This document shows, one piece after another, positions 1 to 6,025 of a DNA stretch of 6,977 bases (positions are counted from its first letter, which is position 1; each line of letters opens with the position of its first letter). The DNA comes from Porticoccaceae bacterium (GTDB lineage Bacteria > Pseudomonadota > Gammaproteobacteria > Pseudomonadales > Porticoccaceae), in NCBI GenBank assembly GCA_030590275.1, contig JAUUYV010000090.1, positions 1-6,977 of the forward strand. Direction: 5' to 3'. The position numbers were made by a program, and so were the translations under genes. Under the pieces are notes generated by a model. It worked only from the letters and a program-made list of their open reading frames with translations. It searched no databases and was not told the DNA's origin.

Positions 1-13
1 TAACGGAGGTCAT
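1..13 (-). CDS. lptC: Probable start of lptC (first codons only, cut by left edge)
   Basis: Reading the minus strand past the kdsC stop, an ATG lies at 13-11 after a 14-bp gap, followed by codons for T-S-V before the window ends. In the E. coli and Pseudomonas gene order, kdsC is followed by lptC, the bitopic inner-membrane protein that passes LPS from the LptBFG transporter to LptA. The call rests almost wholly on this synteny. Four codons cannot identify a protein, and no clear Shine-Dalgarno sequence precedes the ATG, so the true start may lie outside the window. Confidence 0.35.
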
Positions 14-27
14 GAGGGCGATATTTT

Positions 28-612
28 TCACTGTAGATAGTCCGCTAATACTGACTCGAGTTTGTTTTGAGCGTTGAGAATAAGTTCAGCAGCTTCGCGC
101 ACTGCTCCCGAACCACCGGGAAAGCCTGACTGCCATTGAGCATGTTGAGCGACGGTGGTGCTGGCGTTGGCGACGGTCATTCCTAGCCCTACTTTACGAA
201 TGACAGGCAAGTCGGGTAGATCATCGCCCATATAGGCTATCTCAGCCAGGGTGCAGGACAGGGGTTGCTCTGCAATTATTTCTTGCAGCGCATTTAGTTT
301 GTCTTCACGGCCCTGTATTAGCAGGTCGATTCCTAGTTCCTCGGAGCGACGACTTACTACTGCAGAGGTGCGCGCAGTAATAATGCCCACTTTGATGCCC
401 GCCCGCTGCAGGAGTTTAATGCCGAGGCCGTCCTGGACGTTAAAGGCTTTGAACTCCTCTCCCTCATTACCATAGTAAAGTTTGCCATCAGTGAGGACGC
501 CGTCTACGTCAAGTATGAGCGCTTTGACCATTTTGGCAGCTGTAACAATCTGCGCGGTTGGCTTCCTGGTATTGGTTTTATTAACAGGGGCTGATTGGGA
601 TGAGTTAGTCAT
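28..612 (-). CDS. kdsC: KdsC, 3-deoxy-D-manno-octulosonate 8-phosphate phosphatase
   Basis: A cytoplasmic HAD-superfamily phosphatase of 194 residues (E. coli KdsC has 188). It releases phosphate from Kdo-8-phosphate to give Kdo for the LPS inner core. Motif I is LDVDGVLTDG, with the nucleophile and acid pair at D35 and D37. Motif II is T79 in IITAR, where I recall ITGR as more usual. Motif III is K105, and motif IV is MGDDLPD with D130 and D131. The family's C-terminal G-G-x-G-A-V-R-E loop is at 166-173. The short length without a large cap domain fits the tetrameric C0-type HAD enzymes. The ATG at 612-610 overlaps the kdsD stop as ATGA, which implies translational coupling. An internal M28 exists, but starting there would remove the N-terminal stretch that E. 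coli KdsC also has. The identification is secure. Confidence 0.95.
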   Translation of the reverse strand: MTNSSQSAPVNKTNTRKPTAQIVTAAKMVKALILDVDGVLTDGKLYYGNEGEEFKAFNVQDGLGIKLLQRAGIKVGIITARTSAVVSRRSEELGIDLLIQGREDKLNALQEIIAEQPLSCTLAEIAYMGDDLPDLPVIRKVGLGMTVANASTTVAQHAQWQSGFPGGSGAVREAAELILNAQNKLESVLADYLQ

Positions 613-1622
613 GCAACGCCCGCTTTTAGCAGGTCGTGCATATGGACTACGCCCCGCGCCTGTTTGTCGTCCTCAACCACCAGGGCGGTGATGGTGCTTG
701 CCTCCATGATGCTTAATGCTTCTGCGGCGAGTAGGTCGGGGTGTATGGTTTTGCAGCTGGTGGTCATCACTTCGCTCACGGTTACTGAGTTAATGTCTAC
801 CTGCTGATCGATAGCGCGGCGTAGATCGCCGTCAGTAAAGACACCCAATAACTGCCCCTTCTCGTTTACTACAGTGGTCATGCCCAGCCCTTTTTGGGTC
901 ATTTCGAGCAGTGCCTGCCGTAGCAGAGTATCGGGCCTGACTTCCGGTGTGTCGGTGCCTCCGTGCATAACATCACCCACTTTCAATAGTAGTTTGCGGC
1001 CCAGCTTGCCTCCGGGGTGGGAAAAGGCAAAATCTTCTGCACTAAAGCCTCGTTTTTCGAGTAAAGCTACTGCCAGGGCATCGCCCATAACCAGGGCCAC
1101 GGTGGTGCTGGTGGTGGGCGCCAGGCCCAGTGGGCAGGCTTCACTTTCCACACTGATGTCGAGGTGGGTGTCAGATGCCTGCGCTAAGGTAGATCCAGTC
1201 GCTCCTGTCATACTGATTAGCGGGATACCCAGGCGTTTAATAAGCGGTATTAATGTGGTGATTTCTACGGTCTCGCCGGAGTTGGATATAGCGATTACGA
1301 CGTCTGATCGAGTAATCATGCCCATGTCGCCGTGGCTGGCCTCGCCGGGATGGACAAAAAATGCGGGTGTTCCAGTGCTGGCCAAAGTAGCGGCAATTTT
1401 GTTGGCTATATGACCGGATTTACCCATGCCAATGACGATGGTGCGGCCGGTACAGGCGAGAATAAGTTTGCAGGCATCCACAAAGTCGCCACCAATGCGT
1501 GGCAACAGCTCCTTTACGGCAGCAATCTCCATCTCAATAGTGCGTACGGCGGGAGCGATAAGATCACTATCGCTTAGCTTATTTGTATCTGGCTTGTTTG
1601 TATCCAGTTTATTGTCGTTCAA
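609..1622 (-). CDS. kdsD: KdsD, D-arabinose 5-phosphate isomerase
   Basis: Interconverts D-ribulose 5-phosphate and D-arabinose 5-phosphate, the first step toward Kdo. It has 337 residues (E. coli has 328). The SIS sugar-isomerase domain is at about 35-210, with GMGKSGH (K68, matching E. coli K59), HPGEASHGDMGM at 91-102, SNSGET at 113-118 and FSHPGG (H202, matching E. coli H193). Two CBS domains follow at about 211-275 and 285-337. The constant +9 offset from E. coli supports an intact reading frame. The start is a TTG at 1622-1620. No ATG or GTG occurs upstream before the in-frame stop at 1679-1677, and the next ATG (M31) would remove a conserved N-terminal helix. The ribosome site is weak (GAG about 10 nt upstream). 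The N-terminus carries a 5-residue repeat (NKLDT, NKPDT, NKLSD). kdsC overlaps its end by 4 bp. Confidence 0.95.
   Translation of the reverse strand: MNDNKLDTNKPDTNKLSDSDLIAPAVRTIEMEIAAVKELLPRIGGDFVDACKLILACTGRTIVIGMGKSGHIANKIAATLASTGTPAFFVHPGEASHGDMGMITRSDVVIAISNSGETVEITTLIPLIKRLGIPLISMTGATGSTLAQASDTHLDISVESEACPLGLAPTTSTTVALVMGDALAVALLEKRGFSAEDFAFSHPGGKLGRKLLLKVGDVMHGGTDTPEVRPDTLLRQALLEMTQKGLGMTTVVNEKGQLLGVFTDGDLRRAIDQQVDINSVTVSEVMTTSCKTIHPDLLAAEALSIMEASTITALVVEDDKQARGVVHMHDLLKAGVA
1569..1613 (-). repeat. 15-bp tandem repeat in the 5' end of kdsD
   Basis: About three 15-bp units encode residues 4-18 of KdsD as NKLDT-NKPDT-NKLSD. The first two units are close copies: both carry an AAT or AAC codon, then AAA or AAG, then end in GATACA. 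The third is diverged. The repeat is in frame, so unit gain or loss would change only the length of the N-terminal tail ahead of the SIS domain. It accounts for most of the nine extra residues relative to E. coli KdsD. Confidence 0.6.
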
Positions 1623-1693
1623 GAAGTTGTTACTCAGAACAAAGTTGCTTGATAAATTTCGGTACGGGTTCGGTTCTTACCTGGTCTTCGGGC

Positions 1694-1722
1694 AGTATAG
1701 CGGCACACTTGCGTTGGGTCAG
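1694..1722 (-). promoter_or_regulatory. Candidate sigma70-type promoter for kdsD-kdsC
   Basis: On the minus strand, CTGACC (1722-1717, 4 of 6 to TTGACA) is separated by 17 bp from TATACT (1699-1694, 5 of 6 to TATAAT). Transcription would begin near 1687, leaving a leader of about 65 nt before the kdsD TTG. The -35 box overlaps the yrbG stop codon. The 97-bp gap between yrbG and kdsD makes a separate promoter reasonable. This is a consensus match by eye and is untested. Confidence 0.4.
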
Positions 1723-2693
1723 CTGCTTGGTAAAAGAATTAAATAATAGAGAACGTAAAGCCCCAGAAATAAAACCCCGACGCGCTTTGACAATTTTGTA
1801 TGTCCTCGTTTTCCGCGTAGGCCGACCGCAATAACCAGTAACAAAGCGAGAGTGAGGATGAGCGTAGCGGCATAGTCGCGGTAAAACACTTCCATTCCTA
1901 ATTCCAGCGGTTCGATAAGCCCGGCGATGGGCATAACGGCTAAGAGATTAAACAGATTGGAACCGAATACGTTGCCGATGGCGATATCGTGGTGACCCTT
2001 CAGGGCGCTGGTCACGGAAGCTGCAAGTTCCGGAAGGCTGGTGCCAATGGCGACTACGGTTAAGCCGATGACCAATTCGCTGATACCAAACTCTAACGCC
2101 AGTGTTTTAGCTCCTGAAACCAGCAGACGAGCGCTGATCAGCATCACTATTAGCCCGACTACAAACCAAAGGATAGCCGCTGTGTTAGATGATCCGGGCA
2201 CCTGCTCACCTTCAGCCACAATTTCCGGGTCGGGATGGTCTTTTTTATAGTAGATCAGGGCAAACATTGTCGGCGGAATCATTAACAACATCAGCAGGCT
2301 TTCCGTACGTCCCAGAAAACCATTATAAAGACAGGCGCCGGCTGCGATGGTGACAAATAGTAGCGCCGGGCCCTCCTGCCAGATTAAGTGTCGTTGTGCT
2401 GGGAGAGGGGCGACCAGTGCTGTGATCCCTAACACCAGGCCTATGTTGGCCAGGTTTGAGCCGAGGGCGTTACCCACGGCAATTTCCCCGGCATTTTGCA
2501 GGGCGGCATTAATGGAAACGATAATTTCGGGAGCCGATGTACCAAAAGCGACTATGGTGAGGCCAATGACTAAAGGTGAGATCCCCAGGTTGTGGGCGAG
2601 GCTTGCGCTACCAATAACGAAGCGGTCTGCGCTCCAGATTAGTCCTAGCAGGCCGAATAGAATCAATAGTAATGTGGGAAAGATAGCGGCCAT
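1719..2693 (-). CDS. yrbG: YrbG-type Na+/Ca2+ exchanger family inner-membrane antiporter
   Basis: A 324-residue member of the CaCA family (E. coli YrbG is about 325 residues). It should exchange Ca2+ for Na+ or H+ across the inner membrane, although the physiological role of YrbG is poorly defined. Two homologous halves each carry the alpha-repeat signatures. The first half has GTSAPEIIVS at 51-60 and GNALGSN at 74-80. The second has GTSLPE at 217-222 and GNVFGSN at 240-246. The conserved acidic residues E56 and E222 are present. About ten hydrophobic segments flank a polar central loop at 150-170 (KKDHPDPEI and onward). I chose the ATG at 2693-2691 because the protein then begins directly with the first membrane segment, as E. 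coli YrbG does. A TTG 36 bp upstream would add twelve polar residues. Genes kdsD and kdsC follow on the same strand, as in E. coli. Confidence 0.92.
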   Translation of the reverse strand: MAAIFPTLLLILFGLLGLIWSADRFVIGSASLAHNLGISPLVIGLTIVAFGTSAPEIIVSINAALQNAGEIAVGNALGSNLANIGLVLGITALVAPLPAQRHLIWQEGPALLFVTIAAGACLYNGFLGRTESLLMLLMIPPTMFALIYYKKDHPDPEIVAEGEQVPGSSNTAAILWFVVGLIVMLISARLLVSGAKTLALEFGISELVIGLTVVAIGTSLPELAASVTSALKGHHDIAIGNVFGSNLFNLLAVMPIAGLIEPLELGMEVFYRDYAATLILTLALLLVIAVGLRGKRGHTKLSKRVGVLFLGLYVLYYLILLPSS

Positions 2694-2712
2694 TAACTGA
2701 TCTCGTACAGCG

Positions 2713-2728
2713 TGTTTGAACGCAAACA
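2713..2728. repeat. 16-bp palindrome upstream of yrbG
   Basis: TGTTTG-aacg-CAAACA is a perfect 6-bp inverted repeat around a 4-bp centre. It lies 20 bp upstream of the yrbG ATG. It could be an operator or a small hairpin in the yrbG leader. An inverted repeat of this length is expected about once or twice by chance in a window this size, so only its position makes it notable. Confidence 0.35.
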
Positions 2729-2765
2729 ATGTGCGCTCTCGTAAGGTGGTTCATGCTAGCTAGTT

Positions 2766-2801
2766 CCCTGGGTTGGTTTTGCTGCCCGGGTAGTCCAGGG
2801 G
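2766..2801. repeat. Overlapping GC-rich inverted repeats
   Basis: CCCTGG (2766-2771) is complementary to CCAGGG (2795-2800). The same left arm, shifted by one base, CCTGGG (2767-2772), can instead pair with CCCGGG (2785-2790) using one G-U pair. The two pairings exclude each other. No T-run follows on either strand, so this is not an intrinsic terminator. It lies upstream of the candidate mlaC promoter, so a role as protein-binding DNA is as likely as an RNA structure. Confidence 0.3.
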
Positions 2802-2802
2802 T

Positions 2803-2831
2803 TCGAAATAAATCGGAGGCACTGGTATAGT
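2803..2831 (+). promoter_or_regulatory. Candidate sigma70-type promoter for mlaC
   Basis: TCGAAA (2803-2808, 4 of 6 to TTGACA), a 17-bp spacer, then TATAGT (2826-2831, 5 of 6 to TATAAT). Transcription would start near 2838 and give a leader of about 114 nt before the mlaC ATG. The terminator-like hairpin would fall inside that leader. No better -10 box is visible between the hairpin and mlaC. Confidence 0.4.
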
Positions 2832-2884
2832 GTGCGGTCTTTAAAGTCACCGTTCACGGGACGACAGGTCGAAAAATTTCTAGC

Positions 2885-2911
2885 AAAGACGGGTACTTGC
2901 CGTCCTTTTTT
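2885..2911 (+). terminator. Intrinsic-terminator-like hairpin in the mlaC leader
   Basis: AAAGACGG (2885-2892) pairs with CCGT-c-CTTT (2900-2908), allowing a one-base bulge at C2904. The loop is the 7-nt GTACTTG, and the T-run is 2906-2911 (six T). The GC-rich core plus T-tract is a good match to a Rho-independent terminator read on the plus strand. No plus-strand gene ends before it, so it would either end a short leader RNA or act as an attenuator ahead of mlaC, whose ATG lies 40 bp further on. Confidence 0.5.
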
Positions 2912-2938
2912 GTCTCTGTGGTGTGTTTTGTGGAAAAC

Positions 2939-2942
2939 AGGA
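2939..2942 (+). promoter_or_regulatory. Ribosome binding site of mlaC
   Basis: AGGA lies 9 nt before the ATG at 2952. It supports this start over the in-frame GTG at 2832 and over the internal ATG at 2970. Confidence 0.6.
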
Positions 2943-2951
2943 ACCGTTCAT

Positions 2952-3734
2952 ATGTTTGAGCAGATACTGATGCGGGTTCGATTGAAACTGGATGTTCTAT
3001 TGTTCAATTTACGCTGCTTTCGAAAAGCTTTGTTGGTCGCTACGCTATTAGCAACTGCGTTGACCTCAAGTACACAGGTCGCTTTTGTGGTCGCTGGCAA
3101 TGTGGTCGCTAACGCTAACAATGCAGTCACGGACGCTCAGGCATTGCCCTCGCCACAGCCCTACGAAGTGATCGACTCTGTTACTAAAGAAATTGTGGCG
3201 CTGATCGAAAATCATCGAGAACCAGAAGCCAATAGCGCGACTGTGGGTCTTGATGAGGAAGCACGGTTTGATCAGTTCATTGCTGAGGTCGATGCATCTA
3301 TGGTGAAAGTGATTGATTTTGACTGGATCGCTTTTAATGTGATGGGGCCTTATCGTAAGACGGCTACCGAGGCCCAGAAGGATGAATTCGCCCGCGTCTT
3401 TAAGAGCGGTTTGGTAGAAACTTATGGGCGTGGCTTGCTGAACTATGGTGACGAAGAAATTACTTTGCTGTCTTCTGCCGGGGATGTTGGTGAGAAGCGT
3501 CGCGTTACGGTTGCACAGGAAATTCGTAATGCTGAAGGTAGATACCCTTTGGAATATACCCTGGGACTGAACCGGGATGGTGATTGGAAAGTGATCAATG
3601 TTGTGATTAATGGTATTAATCTGGGTAAAACCTTTCGTAATCAGTTCGTACAATCAGCCCAGCAAAACGAGGGCGATCTCGATAAAGTCATTGCCGAGTG
3701 GGATGGCGTTCAGGTTAAAGATGAGTTTGGATAA
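2952..3734 (+). CDS. mlaC: MlaC, periplasmic phospholipid-binding protein (Tol_Tol_Ttg2 family)
   Basis: Periplasmic carrier that shuttles phospholipids between the outer-membrane MlaA complex and the inner-membrane MlaFEDB transporter. The predicted protein is 260 residues, against about 211 in E. coli. Residues 1-25 form a long basic N-terminal region (R21, R24, K25), then a hydrophobic core at 26-48 that looks like a signal peptide, with possible cleavage after A48 or after VANA at 52-55. The MlaC fold runs from about PYEVID at 70-75 to about 250. It includes VMGPYRKTATEAQKDEF at 130-146, which aligns with the E. coli segment around YYKSATPAQRE, then a Y-G-x-x-L segment at 158-162, and a terminal NGINLGKTFRNQF at 220-232. 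The neighbours expected on either side, mlaFED upstream and mlaB downstream, are absent. ibaG follows after 50 bp. The family assignment is firm. Whether it works with a transporter encoded elsewhere cannot be told from here. Confidence 0.9.
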   Translation: MFEQILMRVRLKLDVLLFNLRCFRKALLVATLLATALTSSTQVAFVVAGNVVANANNAVTDAQALPSPQPYEVIDSVTKEIVALIENHREPEANSATVGLDEEARFDQFIAEVDASMVKVIDFDWIAFNVMGPYRKTATEAQKDEFARVFKSGLVETYGRGLLNYGDEEITLLSSAGDVGEKRRVTVAQEIRNAEGRYPLEYTLGLNRDGDWKVINVVINGINLGKTFRNQFVQSAQQNEGDLDKVIAEWDGVQVKDEFG

Positions 3735-3784
3735 AGGAAACGGTCAGGACTGTGATTTAGGGCTATGATCTTAGGATAAAGAAA

Positions 3785-4027
3785 ATGGATGTAAAAACGA
3801 TAAGCGCCAGCCTGAAATCTGAGCTGGAACTTAGTGAGGTAGAAGCGCTGATCGAAGGTAATCACGTGAGTGTCACTGTGGTTGGTGAGGTTTTCGAAGG
3901 CTTGAGGGCAGTACAACGGCAGCAAAAAATTTATGGGGTGCTCAATGAATTGATAGCCTCTGGTGCTATCCACGCGGTTAATATTAAGGCGTACACTCCG
4001 GCGGAGTGGGCTGAGCTTAGGGCTTAG
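3785..4027 (+). CDS. ibaG: IbaG, BolA-family protein
   Basis: A small cytoplasmic BolA-family protein of 80 residues (E. coli IbaG, formerly YrbA, has 84). Proteins of this family partner monothiol glutaredoxins in binding or passing on iron-sulfur clusters. In E. coli, IbaG is linked to acid stress. The whole length is one BolA domain. The segment GEVFEGLRAVQRQQKIYGVL at 34-53 and the C-terminal IHAVNIKAYTPAEWA at 62-76 match the E. coli protein closely. H27 and H63 are the likely conserved histidines for cluster ligation. AGGA at 3773-3776, 8 nt before the ATG, supports the start. murA follows after 80 bp, the usual partnership in gammaproteobacteria. mlaB, normally just upstream, is missing. 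Confidence 0.93.
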   Translation: MDVKTISASLKSELELSEVEALIEGNHVSVTVVGEVFEGLRAVQRQQKIYGVLNELIASGAIHAVNIKAYTPAEWAELRA

Positions 4028-4086
4028 AGATTAGATTTTAGTCAATCAGTAGTTAAGTGCTCTTCTTTTATATCTTGTGTCATTAA

Positions 4087-5370
<1,284 letters not shown>

Positions 5371-5387
5371 ACCTGGAAACAAGCACG

Positions 5388-6023
5388 ATGGCCGGTAGTC
5401 TTACTATTGCCTTGACCAAGGGGCGAATTCTCGAAGAAACCTTGCCGCTTTTGTCGCGAGCGGGGATCGAACCTGCAGAGGATATTGCCAGTAGTCGGAA
5501 ACTGGTGTTTGACACCAACCGGGAAGGTATTCGTCTCCTGGTCTTACGTGGAACCGATGTGCCAACCTATGTCCAGTTTGGCGCCGCTGACATTGGCGTC
5601 GCTGGAAAAGACACGCTACTTGAACACGGTGGCGATGATTTTTATGAACCGCTAGATCTAGGTATTGCACGCTGTCGCTTGATGACGGCGGCTCTTAAGG
5701 GCGCGCAAGCTAAGGCTGGGCGTATTCGAGTGGCCACCAAGTACGTTAACGTGGCTCGTCGTTATTATGCTGAGCAGGGTCGACAGGCCGATGTGGTTAA
5801 ATTATATGGCGGTATGGAGCTGGCTCCGGTGATGGCTCTAGCTGACGAAATTGTCGATATTGTCGATAGTGGTAATACTCTTCGCGCCAATGGGCTGGAA
5901 GCTCGCGATTTGATTGCTGATATTAGTTCGCGCCTAATTATTAATAAAGGCGCCTTGAAAACCAAATACGGGTTGGTTCAACCTCTCGTCGAGGAGCTAA
6001 AAAGAGCGGTAGAAGGGAGTTAG
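5388..6023 (+). CDS. hisG: HisG, ATP phosphoribosyltransferase catalytic subunit (short form)
   Basis: First step of histidine biosynthesis: ATP plus PRPP gives phosphoribosyl-ATP. At 211 residues this is the short form, which lacks the C-terminal regulatory domain of the roughly 300-residue E. coli enzyme. Short HisG needs the HisRS-like subunit HisZ to form the active, histidine-inhibited complex. In Pseudomonas hisZ lies elsewhere, near purA, and none is in this window. Landmarks are ALTKGRIL at 8-15, GVAGKD at 70-75, [12 protein letters not shown] at 116-127, YGGMELAP at 140-147, and the PRPP-binding stretch [15 protein letters not shown] at 155-169. In the HisG signature after ELAP, A150 stands where I recall glycine as typical, a mild change. 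murA ends 17 bp upstream and hisD begins 2 bp downstream. Confidence 0.95.
   Translation: MAGSLTIALTKGRILEETLPLLSRAGIEPAEDIASSRKLVFDTNREGIRLLVLRGTDVPTYVQFGAADIGVAGKDTLLEHGGDDFYEPLDLGIARCRLMTAALKGAQAKAGRIRVATKYVNVARRYYAEQGRQADVVKLYGGMELAPVMALADEIVDIVDSGNTLRANGLEARDLIADISSRLIINKGALKTKYGLVQPLVEELKRAVEGS
6015..6019 (+). promoter_or_regulatory. Ribosome binding site of hisD inside the end of hisG
   Basis: GGGAG lies 6 nt before the GTG at 6026 and overlaps the last codons of hisG. No ATG occurs in the hisD frame before the conserved region begins, so this strong site decides for the GTG start. The layout suggests translational coupling of hisG and hisD. Confidence 0.6.
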
Positions 6024-6025
6024 CT

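Larger units (their letters stand above)
2694..2951. other. Divergent intergenic region between yrbG and mlaC
   Basis: This 258-bp stretch separates two divergently read genes and has no convincing coding sequence. The plus-strand frame of mlaC stays open back to a GTG at 2832, but the upstream codons look unlike protein and a better start exists at 2952. It holds a 16-bp palindrome (2713-2728), overlapping inverted repeats (2766-2801), a candidate promoter (2803-2831) and a terminator-like hairpin (2885-2911). In E. coli the mlaF, mlaE and mlaD genes lie between the corresponding genes. No remnant of them is recognisable here. Confidence 0.7.

Noticed and set aside
5..75. GGAGGT followed by ATG on the plus strand at the left edge, with a 21-codon frame
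   Set aside because: The spacing between the ribosome-like site and the ATG is one base, the frame is short, and it is antisense to the end of kdsC.
874..1413. A 179-codon open frame on the plus strand antisense to kdsD
   Set aside because: It lies wholly inside the securely identified kdsD, has no recognisable domain, and reads as a Ser/Arg/Pro-rich shadow of that gene.
2801..2815. A GGTTCGAAAT stretch resembling the T-arm of a tRNA
   Set aside because: No matching T-stem, acceptor stem or anticodon arm can be drawn around it, so neither a tRNA nor a tRNA-derived attachment site is supported.
2608..2850. An 80-codon minus-strand frame overlapping the start of yrbG
   Set aside because: It runs out of frame into yrbG and shows no protein-like motif. 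It looks like a chance open frame.
2849..2950. The 8-bp direct repeat ACCGTTCA at 2849-2856 and 2943-2950, possibly a deletion or insertion footprint
   Set aside because: Eight bases is too short to separate from chance in this AT/GC-mixed region, and no mobile element sequence lies between the copies.
2832..2951. An upstream GTG extension of mlaC by 40 residues
   Set aside because: The extra residues would precede a signal peptide, they cover the terminator-like hairpin, and the ATG at 2952 has a good AGGA site.
3066..3653. A 195-codon open frame on the minus strand antisense to mlaC
   Set aside because: It is fully covered by mlaC, whose conserved protein motifs explain the sequence. No domain or ribosome site supports the antisense frame.
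3764..3769. TATGAT between mlaC and ibaG as a -10 box
   Set aside because: It has no acceptable -35 box at 16-18 bp, and read-through from mlaC explains ibaG expression equally well.
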